Source: Mantamonas sphyraenae
Lineage: Eukaryota; CRuMs; Mantamonadidae
DNA length: 64,000 nt
Assembly (NCBI GenBank): GCA_026936335.1
Contig: JAPMXV010000051.1
Location: 1 to 64,000, forward strand
Direction: 5' to 3'
Shown here: positions 1 to 10,800 of the stretch, in pieces
Layout of the letters: every line of letters begins with the position of its first letter
Numbering within the stretch: position 1 is the first letter of the stretch
The notes under the pieces: model-generated
What the model was told of the DNA's origin: nothing
The model's input: the letters and a program-made list of their open reading frames with translations, nothing else
Databases searched by the model: none
Translations under genes and position numbers: made by a program

Positions 1-130
1 CCTAACCCTAACCCTAACCCTAACCCTAACCCTAACCCTAACCCTAACCCTAACCCTAACCCTAACCCTAACCCTAACCCTAACCCTAACCCTAACCCTA
101 ACCCTAACCCTAACCCTAACCCTAACCCTA
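1..130. repeat. Telomeric repeat tract (CCCTAA)n, left chromosome end
   Basis: Uninterrupted head-to-tail CCCTAA hexamers run from the first base to about position 130, where the register breaks into unique sequence. Read on the minus strand this is TTAGGG with the G-rich strand pointing outward, the orientation expected for a native chromosome terminus. The true array is probably longer than what is in the assembly. TTAGGG is shared by animals, fungi, many amoebae and other protists, so it does not fix the lineage. Confidence 0.98.
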
Positions 131-411
131 TCCCTCTAGCCCAATCTGTTGCATTAGCTCCGGTTGTGGTGAGTCCGGTCTAGGTCATGTGAGTTGTGCT
201 TGTGGATGCGGCGGGGTGGCTGAGTTGGGTGGTGACATGGGGCAGTGGGCAATGGGTGGTAGTGGAAATGTCGCCGGTGAGTGGCCGTCGTCCTGCAACG
301 CCGCGCACTCAGCACTGCCCATCCGCCTTCAACCAAAATATCACCAACACCTACAACACCGTCCACCAGGCCAACACAACCCACATACACTCCAGTACCA
401 CCGCCACCACC
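131..411. other. Subtelomeric spacer, no gene seen
   Basis: This is unique sequence between the telomere and the first start codon. It contains G-rich and C-rich patches but no convincing ORF, no tandem repeat family and no mobile-element signature. It must hold the promoter of the gene starting at 412, which therefore sits only about 280 bp from the telomeric repeats. Confidence 0.6.
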
Positions 412-2857
412 ATGGACAAAGACTACTCAAGCACTCCGAAACAACAACACACACCCAACACCTACCCAGCGTGCGTTCTGCCTTCCACTCCGTTTTCTGA
501 CTGCCCGCTTCTCTCGCTTCCTTGCCTCCTCAATGCCTCCGTTGCTTCCCTCCACTCCTCTCCTGCATCTCCACTTCCCCATCACCACCGTGGCTGCCTC
601 CTTCGCTCTTCTCTGATCCCCTGTCCCCTGTCACTGCCCTCACCGTTGCCAGTTTCCGGGTCTGCCAATCACCTCCGTTTCCCTCCCTGCTCGTTCCAGC
701 CTCCCTTCACCCCGCCTCTCCCCTGACGGCGTCCATTCCGCCTTCCGCTCACCTTTCCCACCCCCGCCTTTCCCCTCCCCGTCTCCCCACAGCTACGGGT
801 ACATGGTCCCTCCCATGGCTGCCCAGCCGTTTCCGAACATGCTGCCCGTCTCTGGCGTACAAAACCCGTACCAGCACCCACAACCACCCATCATCTGGGT
901 CCCTGTCAACACCCATCCCCACCAACACCACGGATACGCTCATCAGGGCCATCCATGCTACGTTTACCCTCCTCCGCCGCCTCCTCAGCCGCGACAAACC
1001 GCCCAGATGCACTTTGCTCAGACTCCGTTGCACCCTCCGTCCGCTCAACCCACCACAAACCACAACCGCGTCCCCAAACGCGTCAGCCCTGCCTTTGTCG
1101 GCATCACACGGACCACATCCACAACCACATCGTCGTCCTTGTCCCACCAGACCACACGGCAGACTGGAGACAGCGACGACGACGACGCAGACCAGGACAC
1201 ACACACACATGACACCGGCGACGTGGAGGACTTGATGGTACTGAACTTTGGCCACCGAGAGCCACGCCCAATCTCCAGCAACACGGAGTGGATGACCAAC
1301 TCATGGATGGAGGCGTACGAAGAAGACAGCGAGGCAAACGACGCAACCCAGCAGCACGTGGACGACGAGTTGGAAATTTTGGGCACATTCAGCTTTGCAG
1401 ACACTGGTGACGCCATGGATGAAGAGTACATGCCGCAAGACGATAGCGACGATGACATAGACGAGATGGAGCAGGAGCACACGGACGAATGGCAGCCGAG
1501 ACGCACAAGACGAGGCCACAGACGACGACGCAGAGGCCAAAACAGTCGTCTTACCGCTCCCCAACAGAAGAAAGGCAGCGGACAGCGCAGGCTCAGGGTC
1601 ACGGCTGGCAGTGGCACAGAGACAGGAACGTCGATCACACGGGCAAGAAGGGCCAAGAACGGAGACACCGGCGCACGGAAAAACGCAGGCGTGAGCAAGG
1701 ACTACAAGTTGCCAGGTGGTGTTGTGCGCAAAGGGTGGTCGTACAACTGCAGTGACGAGCGCACCCGCAGCAACAAGAAGGAGCACACGACACTGCTGAA
1801 CCACATGCGCACACTGGCCAACGAGCATCCTATCGACGACATCCCCGACCTGATGACCCTGCAGGCGCGTGTTGTGGTCTGCCATGGCACCCTGTTGGCG
1901 CTGGTCCGACAGGTTCAGCTCGCTCTGGGCAACATTCCCGTCTCCCAGGGCGACATGGCCTTCTGCCTCACCCTTCTCGGCCGTGAAATGGATCAACATG
2001 CGTGCATCCGTGCCATCGATAACGCTGGTCTGGCCATGGGTGTGACAAAGACTGGGTTGAAGGTGTGCTGGCTGGAGGAGCCACACGACCATGGCGACCC
2101 CAACTACGCCCTCCTCCACCTGCTCATGACAGAGATGGACCCTCTCGGCGACAGAGCCCATCCCACCACCTGGAAGGAGCACAAGCAGAACCAGCAGTGG
2201 CTGAAGGAAGCACGACGCCCTACTGACAACGACAGCGACCCACACTGGACACAATGCGACTACGACCACCACCTCACCACCACCACGGTAGACAGGTGGT
2301 ATCCTGAGTCTGTGCGCAGTGGCTGGAGCACCAACCTCTACAACGACGAGCGGAGCAGCTGCACAGCGCGGGAGTTCCAGACGCTGCTGGCACACATGAA
2401 GGCACGCGCAGCCATGCACCCTCGCCATCAGCATACACACGAGCACCATGCACTGCGTGAGCTGATCAACAACGGCAACCTGCACTCCCTGGTGCGACAC
2501 ATCATCCTGGCGCTGGGCAACGTTGGCGTGCCGCCTGTCGACCTGGCCTTCTTTGTCCGCCTCCTCAGGCCACGCCTCACCTACCAGCAGGTCTTCTCTG
2601 CAATCTGCTACACCCTCGCCCGCGGCGTCACCTCCCTCTCCCTCAAGATCACCTGGTTGGACTACCCCAAACCCAGTGACGCCACACTGCACACCCTCCT
2701 CCACACTCTCATAGACCGCATCACACCCCACATCACCACCCGCCCCACCACCGTCGCACTCGTCAACGCCTACCCCATCCCTTCCTTCACCCTGCCCAAG
2801 CGCAAAGACCCTTCCTCCTCCTCCTCCTCCTCATCCAAACGCCAACGCCTCGAATGA
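412..2857 (+). CDS. Subtelomeric protein with two tandem copies of an unrecognised domain
   Basis: Two exons are proposed. Exon 1 (412-470) starts in a strong context, gccaccaccATGG. A GTGCGT donor at 471 and a pyrimidine-rich CCCCACAG acceptor ending at 792 remove a 322-nt intron with matching phase 2, giving a 707-residue protein. The N-terminal third is rich in Pro, His and Gln, followed by acidic and Arg/Lys-rich low-complexity stretches. The C-terminal half has two diverged copies of a domain of about 150 residues, beginning near 1735 and 2310. Shared landmarks in order are a GWS...N...DER segment, an LLxHM segment, HP, LALGN, an AFxxxLLR-like segment, a G-V-T segment and WL followed by a Leu-rich helix. 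The tail is a Ser run ending in Lys/Arg. I recognise no family and infer no function; the basic patches would suit a nuclear protein. The second-exon ORF is strong, while exon 1 rests on splice logic. Confidence 0.72.
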
Positions 2858-2930
2858 ACCACCCTTTTCCCCCACTCGACCCCTATCCCTTCAAAAGAAC
2901 GTCCATTCCTCCTGCTGATCACCCCACTGT

Positions 2931-4285
2931 TTACTCCTCCTCCACACGTTGCCTCTTTTCCTCCTCCTCTTCTTCCTCCTCATCTCTTTCTCGCTTCCTC
3001 GTCTCCCCTGACCTCCCCACAGCGACCCTTGCCGGTGCAACACCCCTCCCCACCCACCCAATCACCCTCTCCATCACCTCATCCGGCAGTGTCACCCACC
3101 CTTCCCACCCTCCCGCCTCCACATACTCCTCCATCCCCCCACACGCAAACATCGCCTCCCTCTCCTCCCCGTTCATGACCAACACCACCTCCATCGCCTC
3201 GTCCACCTCCCCACCCCATCCAATCCAATGCCACGCCTTCCTCCACCCTACCTTCCTCACCATCTCCACCGTTCTCGCTCTCGGCTTCGCGCCCCACGCC
3301 CGCAACACCTCAACCACTGTTTCACCCCCCTCCCTCAACCCCCTCTCCAGCGCAGTCTCTTTCCCTCCATCCCCTGCAAACGTGTCCACAGGCACACCCC
3401 ACTCCCTCAACTCTCTCATCTTCTCCACGTCCCCACACTCCACAAACTCTACGTGACGCTTCCTGTTCCTCTCCAACAGCGACTGAAAAGCGTCATTGAG
3501 AACGCCGGCGATTTTCCAGCACGACCGATTGCCTTCCATTGCCCTTGTCAGTGATGCTGCTCCTTCTTCCCCGATGCTGTTGCTGCTGAGGTCCAGTGTC
3601 TGCAAGCTGCTATTCCCACACAGTGCCTGCGCCAATACAGATGCTCCTCCTGCTCCGATACTGTTGTAGCTGAGTTTCAGCGTCTGCAAGTTGCTGTTCC
3701 CAGTTAGTGCCTGCGCCAGTGCTGCTGCTCCTTCTGCCCCGACGCTGTTGCTGCTGAGGTCCAGTATCTGCAAACTGCTGTTCTCAGTCAATGCCTGCGC
3801 AAGTGCTGCTGCTCCTTTATCCCCGATGTTGGTGTTCCATAGGTCCAGTGCCTGCAAGCTGCTGTTCGCGCTCAAAGCCTGCGCCAGTGCTACTGCCCCC
3901 TCTGCCTCGATGCTGTTGCTACTGAGGTCCAGCATATGCAAGCTGCTGTTCTCACTCAATGCCTGTGCAAGTGCTGTCGCCCCTTCTGCCCCGAAGCTGT
4001 TGCTGCTGAGGCCCAGTGTCCGCATGCTGGGGTTCTTCCGCAGCGCCTTGGCCAGCGCTACTGCCTCATCGTCTCCGAGATCCTCGCCATTGATACACAA
4101 CCACTGTGCTCCACGTGTCAGTGCACACTCCATTGGTGCCCTCCACCCACTTCTTAGGCGCGGACCACGTCCCTCGCGTTCCAGTTCCAACTCACATCTC
4201 CTTCTGCTTCCAGTGCGCTACACACCCGTGCATGATCCCCGCTCTGCAGCAGTTCCACCCAATCATCAACCTCCAGCGAACTCAT
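2931..4285 (-). CDS. Ribonuclease-inhibitor-type leucine-rich repeat protein
   Basis: Exon 1 is 4285-4196 (30 codons, start MSSLEVDDW). A GTGAGT donor and a CAG acceptor at 4104 remove a 92-nt phase-0 intron, and exon 2 runs 4103-2931, for about 420 residues. Exon 2 begins exactly at the first LRR. Seven 28-residue repeats follow the pattern LDLSSNSIGxEGAxALAQAL-xNSSLQ, the RI-like class with an alpha-helical second half, as in NLR and RanGAP-type proteins. At DNA level these are near-identical 84-bp units, implying recent expansion. The C-terminal region has a short ankyrin-like helix pair and ends in an acidic run followed by basic residues (KRQRVEEE). No NACHT or kinase domain is present. 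The likely role is a protein-interaction scaffold; partners are unknown. The preceding gene ends 73 bp away on the other strand. Confidence 0.8.
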
Positions 4286-4499
4286 TGTGTCTGCTTTCTG
4301 CCCGTTGTTGAGGTTGGGAGGATGTGAGCACGCGCGCGACCCCGCCCCCCCCCCAACTCCATCCCGCATGGTCCCCAGCCCACAACTCTACCTAAATTGA
4401 GATTCCTCTCAGAAGTGACAGGGTTGGGTTCCAAGATGCGTTGCATGCTGCTGCGCACGCCAACTCCGGCCTTTCCCTTTCCTGCGTCCGACCGCTTCC

Positions 4500-4590
4500 A
4501 AAGAACGTTCATTTCTCCTGCTACCCCCCCCCAATCTCACTCCTCCTCCACGTGTTGCCTCTTCTTCCTCCACATCGCTTCCTCGTCTCC
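4500..4590 (-). pseudogene. Decayed duplicate of the LRR gene 3' end
   Basis: Positions 4500-4590 align by eye with 2894-3006, the last codons and 3' flank of the LRR gene, in the same orientation and with small gaps. Both share AAAGAACGT(C/T)CATT(C/T)CTCCTGCT, a CTCCTCCTCCAC block, GTTGCCTCTT and GCTTCCTCGTCTCC. On the minus strand the copy still encodes a tail ending KKRQHVEEE, matching KRQRVEEE of the intact gene. Upstream of this tail no LRR sequence remains, so only a fragment of a tandem duplication survives. Confidence 0.65.
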
Positions 4591-4807
4591 GGACGGCGCG
4601 GATCTCCACCCCCATCCCCCCTCTCCAAGACAATGAACGCCTACTCCCTCTCCAACCCCCCCCCCCCTGAATCTCTCTCCCCTCCCCACACTCCACCACC
4701 ACCACCGACATCCGATCAACGCCGCCCGCGTGATCCGCACACGACAATCTGTTCGTCTGGCCACGATCCCCCCGTCTCCCCCACCAAAAACCACACCAGC
4801 ACAACAC

Positions 4808-7800
4808 ATGCACACGGCATCGTTCACAACTCTAACGACCCTGTGTCTGCTTCTGTTGTGCTGTGCCTTCCACTCCCACGCTGAGGACCCTCTCCTGACC
4901 TCCCTCTCTCTTTCGGGCTCGGCGGAACTCTCCCCGTCGCGATGGAGCAAATCCATCAACGACGAATTCTACGGCACCTCCACATCCACAAGTGTAAGCT
5001 ACTCCCTCACAACCTACAATTCGTGGCTCGAGCTCGTGCGCACCTGGCCGTGCGCGTCCACGTCTTCGCCTCTGGTCACCGTCGCCTACACGCACACCAC
5101 ACTCGACCCTCGCAGACTGGGCAGGATATCTTCTATCGAAGTGCGCATTCAGGGCAAAGCGCTGCCGGGCTCGCTGATGACGTCGGGCATCTCCCCGATT
5201 GTCAGCAGCGTGCTGGGGGGCATCCGCCCCACGTCCGCGTCCCGGCAGTACTTTGCCGTCGCTCCGTCGTGGACCGCAGTGGGTATCACCACAAAAACTA
5301 CAGGAGCACAATCATCCTTCTACGCCAAAACAGAACAAAGGGGAAGCACTTGGCGTCAGCAGCCTCACTGGGCCGTTTGAGGTGGTGGTGGGGGTCCGCA
5401 TGACGCAAATCGGCCAACTTTCAGCGTCATCGCTGCCCGCGTTGTGCATTCAGCAGCCCGCCTTTTTCAAGAGTGTCACCTCCATGGACGTCATCTCTGC
5501 AGTGACTGTCAACGTGCGTGGAACCCCGTGTCCCTGCAACAATCACGGCACGTGTTCTCCGCCAGCCTTTTCTCTGTGTTCGGCATGCGACGCAGACTAT
5601 GACCTGGACACACAATGTGTAGAGGGTGTCCTCTCTGTCACAAAGACCTCGCTGATCGCGACCATTGTACCCCTGGACCAGGCGGTGCGCTTTTCGTTGC
5701 AGGTTCGCGATGCGTTCGGCAACCCAAAGCCCACGTTCAACACGCCGACCGCAGCCACGCTGTCCACCTCTCCGGACAATTTGTACACCTCAAAGACCGT
5801 GGTGCGCCTTCCAGGCACATCCACGCTCAACATCACCTTTTCCGTGGTCCCTTTGGGTTCGTACACCCTCACGGTGCCGTTCTCAGGGTCATCCATACCC
5901 TTCACCGCCACCGTGACTGTCGGATGCCCCTTGGGCTACCAGGAAATAGACGACTCATGTCGCATGTGTGACCCTGGCACGTACCGGTCGGCGCTCGCAC
6001 AAACCACATGCCTCCCTGCGCTGGCCAACACATACGCTGCTGGAAAGGGAGCCACGGCAACGACGAGCTGTCCGGCAAAGACGCTTGCGGCTGTGGCAGA
6101 GGGTGCTGCAACAGCACAGCAGTGCATGCCGCCCACGTTTCTTGGATTTTCGCCCTCGGGCAACGTGCTACACCTTGTGACCTCTGTTTCGACATCGGGC
6201 AATATGTTTGCCATGGGCGGCATGACAATGGGCACTGTGTTTCAACCGGCCATTGCCATGGACGGCCTGGTGGCGGTGTGGAATGCGACGTCGTCGTCAC
6301 TGCTCTTTGGCAAGCAGCTTGCCAACGAACCCAACAAGGTCGTCAACGTGACGGGCGTACGGGTGAGTGACACGGGCGACGTACTGGCCTGTGGATACAC
6401 CACCACGACGGTGTTTGGAACGGCACAAGCGCAGGCAACGGACGTGTTTTGCGCGCGATGGGCCCGCAACGGCACAGCTGTGTGGCAATGGCAGCAGTTC
6501 ATCCAAGGCGACCAAGAGCTGTGGGATATGGACGGCCTTGCAATGTCTGGTGGCACGGTCTGGCTGGTGGGATGGACGTCCAAGCCCATGAGCGGCCAAA
6601 CCATCAATGGGCCAACCGACATTCTGATTGGCCTGCTTTCATGGGACACGGGCGACGTGCAGTGGTTGACCAGGGGTGGCTCTGGCACAGACGCGGCGTA
6701 CGGTGTCACATTCGACAACGGACTGCTGTACATTGCGGCCGCGTCCGACGATCCGGCCTCGCTTGACTTTGGGACCACAGGCTCAGGCCAACAGGGGGGC
6801 ATGGAATCACTTGTGATCGCGTACAACCCGTACAGTGACGTGGTGTGGGCAGACGTGCAATCGACGCCTTTTCGTGATGCAGCCATGCGGATTGTCACCA
6901 CAGACACCCTCGTGGTCGTCGCAGGCAGGACATGGGGTGCCTTGTCGTCCAAAGTCGGCCGCAGCCAGGGTGCATCCGATGTGTTTTTCCTCATCTACGA
7001 CAAGCAAGGCAATCTGGTCGACTCGTTTCAGGTGGGAAGCACAGAGGATGACTACCTGACGGACATGACGTTGATGGCAGAGGGGTCGTCTGTGACAGCG
7101 AGCGTGTGCATGCGTGGCAGCTACCCCAATGTGCACGACCCTGCGGACAGATCGTGCACAGGCATTGTCTTCATGCTGGATCTGGTCGAGCGCATGGTGT
7201 CCACCTTGATGGTGAATCCCAGCGTGTCATACAACAGCTTTCTCTCGGTTCCCATGTTTGTGGACCAGCGCTCGTACGCAGTGATTGTCTCCGGTCAGAC
7301 TGACTCGATGGACGGGGCGATCTCTGGAGGCGGAGCAAATGTGGCGTCGTTTCGTCAGTGCCAGCCAGGCTACGAACACGTGGGCACAGGCACACAGTGC
7401 AGCGAATGCGACGCAGGCGAGTACGAGCAGGCCAGTGTGTGCTTGCCATGCCAATCAGGCACAATCAGCACTGCTGCGGGGGCTACTTCCTGTACTATGT
7501 GCCAACCGGGGTACAAAGCAGCAGCTGGCGGCCTGGCGACGTGTGTGCCGTGTGGCGCAGGCACATTCAGCCCCGGGTTGGCGTCCACAAGCTGTGCATC
7601 GTGCAACCCAGGCACATACAGCGCTGCTGGGAGTTCCACCTGCACGCCGTGTCCTGTGGGTACGTACGCAGAGCAGGGAGGTCAGTCATCATGCACACAG
7701 TGCGGAGATGGCATGTACGGCGCGACAACAGGTTTAACGATTTGCAGCAGCTGCACGGAGGGCACATACAGCCTCACTGGCGCCTCTGCTTGCACCATAT

Positions 7801-10800
7801 GCCAAGCAGGCACGTGGAACCAGGTGGAACAGGCCTCAACATGCACAGCATGCACGGCCGGGAAATACTCGCCGGGCGTTGCGACGCCGTGCGCAGAGTG
7901 TGCTGCCGGTACCTACAGCGGTTCGCAGGCGGAACGGTGCACCAATTGCGCCGCAGGGACGTTTACAGATGTGCCTGGTGCTGCTTCATGCCGGACATGC
8001 CCGAGCGGCACCGTCGCGGCAGGGGCAGGATCGACAGCGTGTGACACATGCGGGGTGGGCACATTTGCGGGAAACCCGGCCTCTGAGTGTATGACATGCT
8101 CGCCAGGCACGTACAATGACCTCACCCGCCAGAGTGCGTGCTTCCCATGCACCACAGGGATGTTTGCAGCCGGAACAGGCGCATCTGCATGCCAACCATG
8201 TGCCAAGGGCACGTACAGCGGGTCGAGTGCGAGTACGTGCACCTCATGCTTGCCTGGGTCGTTTGCGGCCACCAATGGCGCATCTGCGTGTGTCCTGTGC
8301 ACATCAGGCAAGTATGCGGCGGGTTTCAACAACACGGCGTGTTTGGATTGCAGCGCGGGCCACTACAGCAATCTGCCTGGTGCGTCCTCGTGTCCAACAT
8401 GTCCTGTAGGTACAATGACGCCCGTCGCGGGCATGCAGGCGTGCTCAGCTTGTCAGGCAGGTTCACGGGCGACGCCTGCAAACGCGGCCACCGCATGTGT
8501 GGCTTGCGAAGCCGGAAGCTACAGCGTAGCAAAGGCTACGTCGTGCCCAACGTGTGTCGCAGGCACATACAGCGCAAAGAGTGGCTCGACGCAGTGTCAG
8601 CCTTGTCCAGCAGGGGAGATCACCGGGCAAGCAGGGCAAACCGCGTGCTCGGTTTGCCCAAGTGGAACGTATGCTCCGCAACAGGGAAGCTCAACCTGTT
8701 TCGCGTGTCCGCCAGGTACCTCAAACCCATCTACGGGTGGCACTGGGTGTGATTCCTGTCAGGCAGGGCTGTTTGCACGTGGTGGCAATTCGACGTGCGG
8801 CGAATGTCCCGCAGGATCGTTCAGTGCAGGGCATGCGTCTTCGTGCACGCTGTGCCCTGTGGGTACGTACGCACTGCAAGATGCATCGCCCAAGTGCACG
8901 AATTGCAGCGCAGGGTTCGTCAGTGCAGAGATTGGCAGTTCGGCATGCCGGCCATGCCCCTGTGGACACTTCAGCGATGTGGGTGCATCCACATGCATGT
9001 CATGCCCTGCAGGTTCGTTCACATTGCAGGGTGGCAGCACACAATGCAGGCAGTGTCCTGCAGGGACGTATGCGCCGGCGGGGTCCTGTGAGTGCATCAC
9101 ATGCCCTGCAGGAGCGTACTCTCCTGCAGGTGCAGCCACATGCACACCCTGCCCAGCAGGCAAGTATGCACCCACTTCTGGCTCTGATCAATGCTTTTCG
9201 TGCCCCTCGGGCAATGTCAGCCGCGTGGTTGGCTCCGCAGCATGCGCGCCGTGTCAAGCTGGCTTTGTGGCGCCCGATCCAGGCATGTCTGCGTGCGTGG
9301 GATGTGACAAGGGCACCTATGCACCCGTGAGTGGCTTGGATGTGTGTCTGCAGTGCTCACCGGGTGCGTTTGCGCCCACGCAAAATCTGACGGCATGCCA
9401 GTTGTGCGTTCCAGGCCTGTTTACGGAGACACCGGGCGCCACGGCGTGTGTCAAGTGCCCCGCGGGTGATTTCAACCAAACTTATGGGGCGAGTACGTGT
9501 TCGTCGTGCGATCCGGGCACGTTCAACGATGGCAGCAACACAGAGGGATGCGTCGCGTGTGAGGGTGGCAAGTTTGCACGGGAATATGGCTCGACGAATT
9601 GCACAACGTGCAAAGCAGGTACGGCTGCACAGGCGCGCTCTGCACGGTGTACACCGTGCTCTCCAGGCACCTATGCTCCACAACCGGGTCAGGATATGTG
9701 CAAACTGTGTGCACCTGGCACAGCGGCGTCTAGCGCAGGTGCCATAGGATGTGACACCTGTGGAGTGGGCTTTATGAGTGTAGCGGGAGCGGCGTCATGC
9801 TCGCCGTGTCCCGCAGGGTCATTTGGCAACACAACCGGTGCGAGTGCGTGTGCCCAGTGTGCAAGTGGCACCTTTGCGGCCTCAGGCAAGTCTGTGTGCA
9901 GCGAATGTGTGGCAGGGTACTACTCACCCTACATGGGGGCATCTGCATGCATGGCATGTGCAGCAGGCTCGTATGCTGGTGCGCCGGGGTCGAGTCGTTG
10001 CACCAGCTGCGCTCCGGGGTCCTTTTCCTCACAGCAGGGCGCGTCGGTGTGTTCCCTTTGCGCTCCAGGGACATTTGCACCAACTGGTAACGCGACTGCA
10101 TGTATCCCCTGTGCAGCAGGGGCGTATTCGGCGTCTGCAGGAGCGTCGCGGTGCAGGGACTGCCTCACGGGAATGTTTTCCAACACCACAGGTGCTTCGC
10201 AGTGCCATGTGTGCGCCCTGGGCACCTTTGCGCCCTCTTCTGGCGCAACAATGTGTCAGGACTGCACAGCAGGGTCCATGGCCAACACCACAGGGTTGGC
10301 GGCTTGCGAGCCCTGCTCCCCAGGTCGGTTTGCGCCCAATGCATCTGCTTCTGCGTGTCAGCCGTGTACAGCGGGGTCGTATGTGGCGGTTTTTGGCTCA
10401 ACCGCGTGTCATGTGTGTCCAGCAGGGCTGCATGCGGTGTCTGCTGGGTCGACAACATGTGACCCGTGTCCACCCACAACATTCGCGGCACAAGCAGGTT
10501 CGAGCACGTGTACAGCGTGTTCTCCGGGGACTTGGAGCAACATATCCGCGGCCACAGGGTGCAATATGTGCGCAGCGGGCACTGCGGCGCCCGGAAGCGG
10601 AGCGAGTGTGTGTGGCGATTGTCAGGCGGGACAGTTCTCGCCAGCGGGCGCCACCGCCTGCCGCACATGCGTCACCGGTTTCTATAGCACTCATCCACGG
10701 TCATCATCCTGTCTCTCGTGTCAACCGGGCAAGTACGCCTCGTCGCCGCTGTCCACAACATGTGACTCGTGCAATCCAGGTTCCGTGGCGCCAAAAACAG

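Noticed and set aside
1301-2731. 476-codon minus-strand open frame
   Set aside because: It is the complement of the subtelomeric duplicated-domain gene, with no domain and atypical codon use.
4537-4959. 140-codon minus-strand frame upstream of the giant receptor as a gene
   Set aside because: Only its last few codons match the LRR gene tail; the rest lacks any domain and overlaps the receptor's signal peptide region on the other strand. It is treated as a relic.
5279-5303. 25-nt GT-AG segment as a tiny intron in the giant receptor
   Set aside because: Its phase would fit, but it is far shorter than every other intron here (76 nt or more), and removing one G at 5370-5372 gives a more natural protein join.
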